DNA from: Oasisia sp. SBJ-2009
Taxonomy: Eukaryota; Annelida; Polychaeta; Sabellida; Siboglinidae
Direction: 5' to 3'
NCBI GenBank assembly: GCA_964017155.1
Contig: OZ024861.1
Location: forward strand, 14,971,389-15,035,388
Length of the DNA stretch: 64,000 nt
Shown in pieces: positions 38,152-51,611 of the stretch. The notes beneath the pieces are model-generated. The model was given only the letters and a program-made list of their open reading frames with translations. It was not told where the DNA came from and searched no databases. The first letter of the stretch is position 1. Each line of letters starts with the position of its first letter. The position numbers were made by a program, and so were the translations under genes.

Positions 38152-40392
38152 GCGCTAGCTTATTTCGCAATACGGTACACACATAGGACTACAGTTGTAT
38201 TATGGTACGACGGCCTGTGCGACATTCGGGTACTTTTAATGCACGACGCAAGTCAATGTGCGTGGCGTATAACACCGATTAGATTCAACAATGCCAGACT
38301 CTCTCCATTGATTTGTAGACCAAATATATCAGGCCTGCTGCGTCCGCGCGTATTAAAACCACTGCACTACCCTACCCGCGCCTCTTGTAATGAAGTTTCA
38401 AACCTAGGAGCAATTGAGGTTGGCTTGCATTCTGCGTAAGTGCCTAATTCTTGTCGGAAATGGAACAGAATATTCATATTCGTGTTCTCATTCACAGTAC
38501 ACTGTATATGGTGCATACCACTCTTCGATGAGTTGTCTCAAAGTCTCAAGCAGCTTTCCACCTATGCCTAGGCAAATAGACGATTGGACAGTATCTAATT
38601 TCACATTCGTACTGCTGAGCTTCAAACTACTACACTCAACGACAGAAGTTCCCTTCACTGTGTTGGCAATCTACTCTCTGCGATCTGGAACTCTAAAACG
38701 TCTTAACGGCGACGCCACGAGGGCTGTATGCAGGCTGCGCATATATGTATCTGAAGCATTATATGCCATTCCATGCGATAAAAGACGTTCGTTCGCATAC
38801 AGTCTAGATTTACTCTGTAGTGTAATACGCTTTGTAGGACGTACAATGTGTGTAGCTAGCTCAACATCAATGATTATATGATGCGACCATTGCCTGTTAG
38901 TTGCTTTTTGGTTTCGTTTTCATATTGAACTGGCGACATGTCTGCTCTTTGGTTTCAGGTCTTCCTATTTGAGACCGACGTGTGAGCGACACAGACCGTC
39001 TGAGAATGAGACGCGCGAGTAGTGATGAACCCCACGCATGTCTAGTATATCACTTCGTAGTTGTCTGGGTAGTTTGGAACAACCCTTGGTTTCTCGTATG
39101 GCTCTTCGCCATCGCTGTTATGTCTAGCAGTTGGCGTTACCTGTTTGTCGGCACAGCGCTCATGACACGGCCAAAGAGCTGGCCTGTTGGCACTGATCAC
39201 TGTAGCATATGCTATTGTTTCCAAGGCAATGTAACAACATATGCATTCGAACTCCGTCACTACCTAGATACAAATCTGCGTGCCGAGATATGTGTGACTG
39301 CAATAAATATGGGTCTCAAAACATCGAATGATCTCTACACTTGTCTTTGAAGGAAGACATGTCAAATGCGTACCCTTGAGTTACACTATTGCAAAGAAAG
39401 AGGCACTTGTGTAGGTTGCCTTGGCATGCTGATTCCTAAGTATGCTGTTTCCAGTCGAGATGAATGCGTTGTGCTTGCTGTCATGACGGTCAAAGAATCA
39501 TCTACTCACCTGTATTGAGTGGGTGTATGTGTACAAGCGATAATGTGTGTGGCATTCGCCGCGCGAATGGTGCTTATGCATATCAGATTTAATATACTTT
39601 CCGCGGTGCGATCCCGGCCTCTTACACAAGTTTCGTTTCATGTGCATTATTTTGCATCATATTTTGACATTGCGTATCTTGAAATACATGATATAGCGTG
39701 AACAATAGCTCGATCAATCGTCTGAGTAAAACGTTTCGATTGTGAGAACTGCAACATCAAAACTAATGTCCACTCGCACTAGCTCTGATATATGTATCGA
39801 TGTCATGCTATCGTTGATTTGATTCTCCCAGTGATCGGCCTACATTATCATCTACCTCAACATGTTATATAAAAAAAATAACTTGATAAAAACAACGCTT
39901 CACCCACTGTCGAATGACTGTTCCGCGTCGCCAATCTTCACATCATCGGGCCTGGTCGGTCAGTAGTGCTTCCAGAAGTATTCGGCCACGTGTCGCTGTA
40001 TCTACACCGGGCGCAGACACCTGAGAAAAAACAATAAAACAGCGTCACAATGTGCACGGTGTCTAACAAAATTGAAAACAGCAGGCTCAATGCTTACATA
40101 TGTCCACATTCCTTCACCCCACTGGCGTCAAAGACGCAAATCCCACCGCGATGCGGTCGAGATTACTAAAGAAACTGGCATCTGTCGCCAGCATTCGGCT
40201 GCGCGGCAAAGTAATGGCGGCAAACCGGAAGGCGCGCCACAACAATACCGTGACGTCACGACATTACGGCAGACGTGCCATTTTCGTTCCCGGCGACGTC
40301 AAATTTCAAGATGGCGACGCCTTTGATCTAAGCAAACTGGGGGGGGGAGGCGCTTTCTTCCACTTTTACTTCGTTCTTTCAATGTGTTACTT
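38152..40392. repeat. Array unit 18
   Basis: 2241 bases, of the unit 16-18 type. Private changes are AATACGGTAC near 38172, TTTTAATGCACGACGC near 38234, a TAA at 38437-38439 that cuts the 110-codon frame, AGCTCTGAT near 39783 and a two-base deletion (GATTACTAAAG) near 40165. GGAAGGCGCGCC and AATGTGTTAC near the end are shared with the end of unit 20. G-run of 9 (40339-40347). Confidence 0.95.
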
Positions 40393-42635
40393 GCGCTAGC
40401 TTATTTCGCAATAAGGTACACACATAGGACTACAGTTGTATTATGGTACGACGGCCTGTGCGACATTCGGGTACTTTTTATGCACGATGCAAATCAATGT
40501 GCGTGGCGTATAACACCGATTAGATTCAACAATGCCAGACTCTCTCCATTGATTTTTAGACCAAATATATCAGGCCTGCTGCGTCCGCGCGTATTAAAAC
40601 CACTGCACTACCCTACCCGCGCCTCTTGTAATGAAGTTTCAAACCTAGGAGCAATTGAGGTTGGCTTGCATTCTGCGCAAGTGCCTAATTCTTGTCGGAA
40701 ATGGAACAGAACATTCATATTCGTGTTCTCATTCACAGTACACTGTATATGGTGCATACCACTCTTCGATGAGTTGTCTCAAAGTCTCAAGCAGCTTTCC
40801 ACCTATGCCTAGGCAAATAGACGTTTGGACAGTATCTAATTTCACATTCGTACTGCTGAGCTTCAAACTACTACACTCAACGACAGAAGTTCCCTTCACT
40901 GTGTTGGCAATCTACTCTCTGCGATCTGGAACTCTAAAACGTCTTAACGGCGACGCCACGAGGGCTGTATGCAGGCTGCGCATAGATGTATCTGAAGCAT
41001 TATATGCCATTCCATGCGATAAAAGACGTTCGTTCGCATACAGTCTAGATTTAATATGTAGTGTAATACGCTTTGTAGGACGTACAATGTGTGTAGCTAG
41101 CTCAACATCAATGATTATATGATGCGACCATTGCCTGTTAGTTGCTTTGTGGTTTCGTTTTCATATTGAACTGGCGACATGTCTGCTCTTTGGTTTCAGG
41201 TCTTCCTATTTGAGACCGACGTGTGAGCGACACAGACCGTCTGAGAATGAGACGCGCGAGTAGTGATGAACCCCACGCATGTCTAGTATATCACTTCGTA
41301 GTTGTCTGGGTAGTTTGGAACAACCCTTGGTTTCTCGTATGGCTCTTCGCCATCGCTGTTATGTCTAGCCGTTGGCGTTACCTGTTTGTCGGCACAGCGC
41401 TCATGACACGGCCAAAGAGCTGGCCTGTTGGCACTGATCACTGTAGCATATGCTATTGTTTCCAAGGCAATGTAACAACATATGCATTCGAACTCCGTCA
41501 CTACCTAGATACAAATCTGCGTGCCGAGATATGTGTGACTGCAATAAATATGGGTCTCAAAACATCGAATGATCTCTACACTTGTCTTTGAAGGAAGACA
41601 TGTCAAATGCGTACCCTTGAGTTACACTATTGCAAAGAAAGAGGCACTTGTGTAGGTTGCCTTGGCATGCTGATTCCTAAGTATGCTGTTTCCAGTCGAG
41701 ATGAATGCGTTGTGCTTGGTGTCATGACGGTCAAAGAATCATCTACTCACCTGTATTGAGTGGGTGTATGTGTACAAGCGATAATGTGTGTGGCATTCGC
41801 CGCGCGAATGGTGCTTATGCATATCAGTTTTAATATACTTTCCGCGGTGCGATCCCGGCCTCTTACACAAGTTTCGTTTCATGTGCATTATTTTGCATCA
41901 TATTTTGACATTGCGTATCTTGAAATACATCATATAGCGTGAACAATAGCTCGATCAATCGTCTGAGTAAAACGTTTCGATTGTGAGAACTGCAACATCA
42001 AAACTAATGTCCACTCGCACTAGCTGTGATATATGTATCGATGTCATGCTATCGTTGATTTGATTCTCCCAGTGATCGGCCTACATTATCATCTACCTCA
42101 ACATGTTATATAAAAAAAATAACTTGATAAAAACAACGCTTCACCCACTGTCGAATGACTGTTCCGCGTCGCCAATCTTCACATCATCGGGCCTGGTCGG
42201 TCAGTAATGCTGCCAGAAGTATTCGGCCACGTGTCGCTGTATCTTCACCGGGCGCAGACACCTGAGAAAAAACAATAAAACAGCGTTACAATGTGCACGG
42301 TGTCTAACAAAATTGAAAACAGCAGGCTCAATGCTTACATATGTCCACATTCCTTCACCCCACTGGCGTCAAAGAAGCAAATCCCACCGCGATGCGGTCG
42401 AGATTACACTAAAGAAACTGGCATCTGTCGCCAGCATTCGGCTGCGCGGCAAAGTAATGGCGACAAACCGGAAGACGCGCCACAACAATACCGTGACGTC
42501 ACGACATTACGGCAGACGTGCCATTTTCGTTCCCGGCGACGTCAAATTTCAAGATGGCGACGCCTTTGATCTAAGCAAACGGGGGGGGGGAGGCGCTTTC
42601 TTCCACGTTTACTTCGTTCTTTCAATGTTTTACTT
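40393..42635. repeat. Array unit 19 (first half of dimer B)
   Basis: 2243 bases. GAACATTCAT near 40708 and TTTAATATGTAG near 41050 are shared only with unit 21. Private changes are GGCGACAAACC near 42470 and AAACGGGG in place of AAACTGGGG before the G-run (10 G, 42581-42590). Confidence 0.95.
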
Positions 42636-44881
42636 GCGCTAGCTTATTTCGCAATAAGGTACACACATAGGACTACAGTTGTATTATGGTACGACGGCCT
42701 GTGCGACATTCGGGTACTTTTTATGCACGATGCAAATCAATGTGCGTGGCGTATAACACCGATTAGATTCAACAATGCCAGACTCTCTCCATTGATTTTT
42801 AGACCAAATATATCAGGCCTGCTGCGTCCGCGCGTATTAAAACCACTGCACTACCCTGCCCGCGCCTCTTGTAATGAAGTTTCAAACCTAGGAGCAATTG
42901 AGGTTGGCTTGCATTCTGCGCAAGTGCCTAGTTCTTGTCGGAAATGGAACAGAATATTCATATTCGTGTTCTCATTCACAGTACACTGTATATGGTGCAT
43001 ACCACTCTTCGATGAGTTGTCTCAAAGTCTCAAGCAGCTTTCCACCTATGCCTAGGCAAATAGACGTTTGGACAGTATCTAATTTCACATTCGTACTGCT
43101 GAGCTTCAAACTACTACACTCAACGACAGAAGTTCCCTTCACTGTGTTGGCAATCTACTCTCTGCGATCTGGAACTCTAAAACGTCTTAACGGCGACGCC
43201 ACGAGGGCTATATGCAGGCTGCGCATAGATGTATCTGAAGCATTATATGCCATTCCATGCGATAAAAGACGTTCGTTCGCATACAGTCTAGATTTACTCT
43301 GTAGTGTAATACGCTTTGTAGGACGTACAATGTGTGTAGCTAGCTCAACATCAATGATTATATGATGCGACCATTGCCTGTTAGTTGCTTTGTGGTTTCG
43401 TTTTCATATTGAACTGGCGACATGTCTGCTCTTTGGTTTCAGGTCTTCCTATTTGAGACCGACGTGTGAGCGACACAGACCGTCTGAGAATGAGACGCGC
43501 GAGTAGTGATGAACCCCACGCATGTCTAGTATATCACTTCGTAGTTGTCTGGGTAGTTTGGAACAACCCTTGGTTTCTCGTATGGCTCTTCGCCATCGCT
43601 GTTATGTCTAGCCGTTGGCGTTACCTGTTTGTCGGCACAGCGCTCATGACACGGCCAAAGAGCTGCCCTGTTGGCACTGATCACTGTAGCATATGCTATT
43701 GTTTCCAAGGCAATGTAACAACATATGCATTCGAACTCCGTCACTACCTAGATACAAATCTGCGTGCCGAGATATGTGTGACTGCAATAAATATGGGTCT
43801 CAAAACATCGAATGATCTCTACACTTGTCTTTGAAGGAAGACATGTCAAATGCGTACCCTTGAGTTACACTATTGCAAAGAAAGAGGCACTTGTGTAGGT
43901 TGCCTTGGCATGCTGATTCCTAAGTATGCTGTTTCCAGTCGAGATGAATGCGTTGTGCTTGGTGTCATAACGGTCAAAGAATCATCTACTCACCTGTATT
44001 GAGTGGGTGTATGTGTACACGCGATAATGTGTGTGGCTTTCGCCGCGCGAATGGTGCTTATGCATATCAGTGTTAATATACTTTCCGCGGTGCGATCCCG
44101 GCCTCTTACACAAGTTTCGTTTCATGTGCATTATTTTGCATCATATTTTGACATTGCGTAACTTGAAATACATCATATAGCGTGAACAATAGCTCGATCA
44201 ATCGTCTGAGTAAAACGTTTCGATTGTGAGAACTGCAACATCAAAACTAATGTCCACTCGCACTAGCTGTGATATATGTATCGATGTCATGCTATCGTTG
44301 ATTTGATTCTCCCAGTGATCGGCCTACATTATCATCTACCTCAACATGTTATATAAAAAAATAACTTGATAAAAACAACGCTTCACCCACTGTCGAATGA
44401 CTGTTCCGCGTCGCCAATCTTCACATCATCGGGCCTGGTCGGTCAGTAATGCTGCCAGAAGTATTCGGCCACGTGTCGCTGTATCTTCACCGGGCGCAGA
44501 CACCTGAGAAAAAAACAATAAAACAGCGTTACAATGTGCACGGTGTCTAACAAAATTGAAAACAGCAGGCTCAATGCTTATATATGTCCACATTCCTTCA
44601 CCCCACTGGCGTCAAAGACGCAAATCACACCGCGATGCGGTCGAGATTACACTAAAGAAACTGGCATCTGTCGCCAGCATTCGGCTGCGCGGCAAAGTAA
44701 TGGCGGCAAACCGGAAGGCGCGCCACAACAATACCGTGACGTCACGACATTACGGCAGACGTGCCATTTTCGTTCCCGGCGACGTCAAATTTCAAGATGG
44801 CGACGCCTTTGATCTAAGCAAACTGGGGGGGGGGGGAGGCGCTTTCTTCCACTTTTACTTCGTTCTTTCAATGTGTTACTT
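42636..44881. repeat. Array unit 20 (second half of dimer B)
   Basis: 2246 bases. GCTGCCCTG near 43664, GTCATAACGG near 43965, TACACGCGAT and GGCTTTCGCC are shared with unit 22 and its derivatives. Private changes are CCTGCCCG near 42856, GGCTATATGC near 43207, CAGTGTTAAT near 44069, GTAACTTG near 44158 and AATCACACC near 44624. G-run of 12 (44825-44836). Confidence 0.95.
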
Positions 44882-47125
44882 GCGCTAGCTTATTTCGCAA
44901 TAAGGTACACACATAGGACTACAGTTGTATTATGGTACGACGGCCTGTGCGACATTCGGGTACTTTTTATGCACGATGCAAATCAATGTGCGTGGCGTAT
45001 AACACCGATTAGATTCAACAATGCCAGACTCTCTCCATTGATTTTTAGACCAAATATATCAGGCCTGCTGCGTCCGCGCGTATTAAAACCACTGCACTAC
45101 CCTACCCGCGCCTCTTGTAATGAAGTTTCAAACCTAGGAGCAATTGAGGTTGGCTTGCATTCTGCGCAAGTGCCTAATTCTTGTCGGAAATGGAACAGAA
45201 CATTCATATTCGTGTTCTCATTCACAGTACACTGTATATGGTGCATACCACTCTTCGATGAGTTGTCTCAAAGTCTCAAGCAGCTTTCCACCTATGCCTA
45301 GGCAAATAGACGTTTGGACAGTATCTAATTTCACATTCGTACTGCTGAGCTTCAAACTACTACACTCAACGACAGAAGTTCCCTTCACTGTGTTGGCAAT
45401 CTACTCTCTGCGATCTGGAACTCTAAAACGTCTTAACGGCGACGCCACGAGGGCTGTATGCAGGCTGCGCATAGATGTATCTGAAGCATTATATGCCATT
45501 CCATGCGATAAAAGACGTTCGTTCGCATACAGTCTAGATTTAATATGTAGTGTAATACGCTTTGTAGGACGTACAATGTGTGTAGCTAGCTCAACATCAA
45601 TGATTATATGATGCGACCATTGCCTGTTAGTTGCTTTGTGGTTTCGTTTTCATATTGAACTGGCGACATGTCTGCTCTTTGGTTTCAGGTCTTCCTATTT
45701 GAGACCGACGTGTGAGCGACACAGACCGTCTGAGAATGAGACGCGCGAGTAGTGATGAACCCCACGCATGTCTAGTATATCACTTCGTAGTTGTCTGGGT
45801 AGTTTGGAACAACCCTTGGTTTCTCGTATGGCTCTTCGCCATCGCTGTTATGTCTAGCCGTTGGCGTTACCTGTTTGTCGGCACAGCGCTCATGACACGG
45901 CCAAAGAGCTGGCCTGTTGGCACTGATCACTGTAGCATATGCTATTGTTTCCAAGGCAATGTAACAACATATGCATTCGAACTCCGTCACTACCTAGATA
46001 CAAATCTGCGTGCCGAGATATGTGTGACTGCAATAAATATGGGTCTCAAAACATCGAATGATCTCTACACTTGTCTTTGAAGGAAGACATGTCAAATGCG
46101 TACCCTTGAGTTACACTATTGCAAAGAAAGAGGCACTTGTGTAGGTTGCCTTGGCATGCTGATTCCTAAGTATGCTGTTTCCAGTCGAGATGAATGCGTT
46201 GTGCTTGGTGTCATGACGGTCAAAGAATCATCTACTCACCTGTATTGAGTGGGTGTATGTGTACAAGCGATAATGTGTGTGGCATTCGCCGCGCGAATGG
46301 TGCTTATGCATATCAGTTTTAATATACTTTCCGCGGTGCGATCCCGGCCTCTTACACAAGTTTCGTTTCATGTGCATTATTTTGCATCATATTTTGACAT
46401 TGCGTATCTTGAAATACATCATATAGCGTGAACAATAGCTCGATCAATCGTCTGAGTAAAACGTTTCGATTGTGAGAACTGCAACATCAAAACTAATGTC
46501 CACTCGCACTAGCTGTGATATATGTATCGATGTCATGCTATCGTTGATTTGATTCTCCCAGTGATCGGCCTACATTATCATCTACCTCAACATGTTATAT
46601 AAAAAAAATAACTTGATAAAAACAACGCTTCACCCACTGTCGAATGACTGTTCCGCGTCGCCAATCTTCACATCATCGGGCCTGGTCGGTCAGTAATGCT
46701 GCCAGAAGTATTCGGCCACGTGTCGCTGTATCTTCACCGGGCGCAGACACCTGAGAAAAAACAATAAAACAGCGTTACAATGTGCACGGTGTCTAACAAA
46801 ATTGAAAACAGCAGGCTCAATGCTTACATATGTCCACATTCCTTCACCCCACTGGCGTCAAAGAAGCAAATCCCACCGCGATGCGGTCGAGATTACACTA
46901 AAGAAACTGGCATCTGTCGCCAGCATTCGGCTGCGCGGCAAAGTAATGGCGGCAAACCGGAAGACGCGCCACAACAATACCGTGACGTCACGACATTACG
47001 GCAGACGTGCCATTTTCGTTCCCGGCGACGTCAAATTTCAAGATGGCGACGCCTTTGATCTAAGCAAACTGGGGGGGGGGAGGCGCTTTCTTCCACGTTT
47101 ACTTCGTTCTTTCAATGTTTTACTT
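44882..47125. repeat. Array unit 21 (copy of unit 19)
   Basis: 2244 bases, 4489 bases downstream of unit 19. It carries that unit's GAACATTCAT and TTTAATATGTAG but lacks its GGCGACAAACC and AAACGGGG changes, so those two probably arose after the duplication. G-run of 10 (47071-47080). Confidence 0.95.
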
Positions 47126-49368
47126 GCGCTAGCTTATTTCGCAATAAGGTACACACATAGGACTACAGTTGTATTATGGTACGACGGCCTGTGCGACATT
47201 CGGGTACTTTTTATGCACGATGCAAATCAATGTGCGTGGCGTATAACACCGATTAGATTCAACAATGCCAGACTCTCTCCATTGATTTTTAGACCAAATA
47301 TATCAGGCCTGCTGCGTCCGCGCGTATTAAAACCACTGCACTACCCTACCCGCGCCTCTTGTAATGAAGTTTCAAACCTAGGAGCAATTGAGGTTGGCTT
47401 GCATTCTGCGCAAGTGCCTAGTTCTTGTCGGAAATGGAACAGAATATTCATATTCGTGTTCTCATTCACAGTACACTGTATATGGTGCATACCACTCTTC
47501 GATGAGTTGTCTCAAAGTCTCAAGCAGCTTTCCACCTATGCCTAGGCAAATAGACGTTTGGACAGTATCTAATTTCACATTCGTACTGCTGAGCTTCAAA
47601 CTACTACACTCAACGACAGAAGTTCCCTTCACTGTGTTGGCAATCTACTCTCTGCGATCTGGAACTCTAAAACGTCTTAACGGCGACGCCACGAGGGCTG
47701 TATGCAGGCTGCGCATAGATGTATCTGAAGCATTATATGCCATTCCATGCGATAAAAGACGTTCGTTCGCATACAGTCTAGATTTACTCTGTAGTGTAAT
47801 ACGCTTTGTAGGACGTACAATGTGTGTAGCTAGCTCAACATCAATGATTATATGATGCGACCATTGCCTGTTAGTTGCTTTGTGGTTTCGTTTTCATATT
47901 GAACTGGCGACATGTCTGCTCTTTGGTTTCAGGTCTTCCTATTTGAGACCGACGTGTGAGCGACACAGACCGTCTGAGAATGAGACGCGCGAGTAGTGAT
48001 GAACCCCACGCATGTCTAGTATATCACTTCGTAGTTGTCTGGGTAGTTTGGAACAACCCTTGGTTTCTCGTATGGCTCTTCGCCATCGCTGTTATGTCTA
48101 GCCGTTGGCGTTACCTGTTTGTCGGCACAGCGCTCATGACACGGCCAAAGAGCTGCCCTGTTGGCACTGATCACTGTAGCATATGCTATTGTTTCCAAGG
48201 CAATGTAACAACATATGCATTCGAACTCCGTCACTACCTAGATACAAATCTGCGTGCCGAGATATGTGTGACTGCAATAAATATGGGTCTCAAAACATCG
48301 AATGATCTCTACACTTGTCTTTGAAGGAAGACATGTCAAATGCGTACCCTTGAGTTACACTATTGCAAAGAAAGAGGCACTTGTGTAGGTTGCCTTGGCA
48401 TGCTGATTCCTAAGTATGCTGTTTCCAGTCGAGATGAATGCGTTGTGCTTGGTGTCATAACGGTCAAAGAATCATCTACTCACCTGTATTGAGTGGGTGT
48501 ATGTGTACACGCGATAATGTGTGTGGCTTTCGCCGCGCGAATGGTGCTTATGCATATCAGTTTTAATATACTTTCCGCGGTGCGATCCCGGCCTCTTACA
48601 CAAGTTTCGTTTCATGTGCATTATTTTGCATCATATTTTGACATTGGGTATCTTGAAATACATCATATAGCGTGAACAATAGCTCGATCAATCGTCTGAG
48701 TAAGACGTTTCGATTGTGAGAACTGCAACATCAAAACTAATGTCCACTCGCACTAGCTGTGATATATGTATCGATGTCAGGCTATCGTTGATTTGATTCT
48801 CCCAGTGATCGGCCTACATTATCATCTACCTCAACATGTTATATAAAAAAAATAACTTAATAAAAACAACGCTTCACCCACTGTCGAATGACTGTTCCGC
48901 GTCGCCAATCTTCACATCATCGGGCCTGGTCGGTCAGTAATGCTGCCAGAAGTATTCGGCCACGTGTCGCTGTATCTTCACCGGGCGCAGACACCTGAGA
49001 AAAAACAATAAACCAGCGTTACAATGTGCACGGTGTCTAACAAAATTGAAAACAGCAGGCTCAATGCTTACATATGTCCACATTCCTTCACCCCACTGGC
49101 GTCAAAGAAGCAAATCCCACCGCGATGCGGTCGAGATTACACTAAAGAAACTGGCATCTGTCGCCAGCATTCGGCTGCGCGGCAAAGTAATGGCGGCAAA
49201 CCGGAAGACGCGCCACAACAATACCGTGACGTCACGACATTACGGCAGACGTGCCATTTTCGTTCCCGGCGACGTCAAATTTCAAGATGGCGACGCCTTT
49301 GATCTAAGCAAACTGAGGGGGGGAGGCGCTTTCTTCCACGTTTACTTCGTTCTTTCAATGTTTTACTT
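47126..49368. repeat. Array unit 22
   Basis: 2243 bases, a relative of unit 20 in its first two thirds. The back adds TTGGGTATC, GTCAGGCTATC, AACTTAATAAAA, AAACCAGCG and CTGAGGGGGGG, shared with units 23 and 24 (GTCAGGCTATC only with 23). G-run of 7 (49317-49323), the shortest class. Confidence 0.95.
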
Positions 49369-51611
49369 GCGCTAGCTTATTTCGCAATAAGGTACACACA
49401 TAGGACTACAGTTGTATTATGGTACGACGGCCTGTGCGACATTCGGGTACTTTTTATGCACGATGCAAATCAATGTGCGTGGCGTATAACACCGATTAGA
49501 TTCAACAATGCCAGACTCTCTCCATTGATTTTTAGACCAAATATATCAGGCCTGCTGCGTCCGCGCGTATTAAAACCACTGCACTACCCTACCCGCGCCT
49601 CTTGTAATGAAGTTTCAAACCTAGGAGCAATTGAGGTTGGCTTGCATTCTGCGCAAGTGCCTAGTTCTTGTCGGAAATGGAACAGAATATTCATATTCGT
49701 GTTCTCATTCACAGTACACTGTATATGGTGCATACCACTCTTCGATGAGTTGTCTCAAAGTCTCAAGCAGCTTTCCACCTATGCCTAGGCAAATAGACGT
49801 TTGGACAGTATCTAATTTCACATTCGTACTGCTGAGCTTCAAACTACTACACTCAACGACAGAAGTTCCCTTCACTGTGTTGGCAATCTACTCTCTGCGA
49901 TCTGGAACTCTAAAACGTCTTAACGGCGACGCCACGAGGGCTGTATGCAGGCTGCGCATAGATGTATCTGAAGCATTATATGCCATTCCATGCGATAAAA
50001 GACGTTCGTTCGCATACAGTCTAGATTTACTCTGTAGTGTAATACGCTTTGTAGGACGTACAATGTGTGTAGCTAGCTCAACATCAATGATTATATGATG
50101 CGACCATTGCCTGTTAGTTGCTTTGTGGTTTCGTTTTCATATTGAACTGGCGACATGTCTGCTCTTTGGTTTCAGGTCTTCCTATTTGAGACCGACGTGT
50201 GAGCGACACAGACCGTCTGAGAATGAGACGCGCGAGTAGTGATGAACCCCACGCATGTCTAGTATATCACTTCGTAGTTGTCTGGGTAGTTTGGAACAAC
50301 CCTTGGTTTCTCGTATGGCTCTTCGCCATCGCTGTTATGTCTAGCCGTTGGCGTTACCTGTTTGTCGGCACAGCGCTCATGACACGGCCAAAGAGCTGCC
50401 CTGTTGGCACTGATCACTGTAGCATATGCTATTGTTTCCAAGGCAATGTAACAACATATGCATTCGAACTCCGTCACTACCTAGATACAAATCTGCGTGC
50501 CGAGATATGTGTGACTGCAATAAATATGGGTCTCAAAACATCGAATGATCTCTACACTTGTCTTTGAAGGAAGACATGTCAAATGCGTACCCTTGAGTTA
50601 CACTATTGCAAAGAAAGAGGCACTTGTGTAGGTTGCCTTGGCATGCTGATTCCTAAGTATGCTGTTTCCAGTCGAGATGAATGCGTTGTGCTTGGTGTCA
50701 TAACGGTCAAAGAATCATCTACTCACCTGTATTGAGTGGGTGTATGTGTACACGCGATAATGTGTGTGGCTTTCGCCGCGCGAATGGTGCTTATGCATAT
50801 CAGTTTTAATATACTTTCCGCGGTGCGATCCCGGCCTCTTACACAAGTTTCGTTTCATGTGCATTATTTTGCATCATATTTTGACATTGGGTATCTTGAA
50901 ATACATCATATAGCGTGAACAATAGCTCGATCAATCGTCTGAGTAAGACGTTTCGATTGTGAGAACTGCAACATCAAAACTAATGTCCACTCGCACTAGC
51001 TGTGATATATGTATCGATGTCAGGCTATCGTTGATTTGATTCTCCCAGTGATCGGCCTACATTATCATCTACCTCAACATGTTATATAAAAAAAATAACT
51101 TAATAAAAACAACGCTTCACCCACTGTCGAATGACTGTTCCGCGTCGCCAATCTTCACATCATCGGGCCTGGTCGGTCAGTAATGCTGCCAGAAGTATTC
51201 GGCCACGTGTCGCTGTATCTTCACCGGGCGCAGACACCTGAGAAAAAACAATAAACCAGCGTTACAATGTGCACGGTGTCTAACAAAATTGAAAACAGCA
51301 GGCTCAATGCTTACATATGTCCACATTCCTTCACCCCACTGGCGTCAAAGAAGCAAATCCCACCGCGATGCGGTCGAGATTACACTAAAGAAACTGGCAT
51401 CTGTCGCCAGCATTCGGCTGCGCGGCAAAGTAATGGCGGCAAACCGGAAGACGCGCCACAACAATACCGTGACGTCACGACATTACGGCAGACGTGCCAT
51501 TTTCGTTCCCGGCGACGTCAAATTTCAAGATGGCGACGCCTTTGATCTAAGCAAACTGAGGGGGGGAGGCGCTTTCTTCCACGTTTACTTCGTTCTTTCA
51601 ATGTTTTACTT
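49369..51611. repeat. Array unit 23 (near-copy of unit 22)
   Basis: 2243 bases. I see the same variants as in unit 22, including GCTGCCCTG near 50396, GTCATAACGG, GTCAGGCTATC near 51020 and CTGAGGGGGGG. G-run of 7 (51560-51566). Confidence 0.95.
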
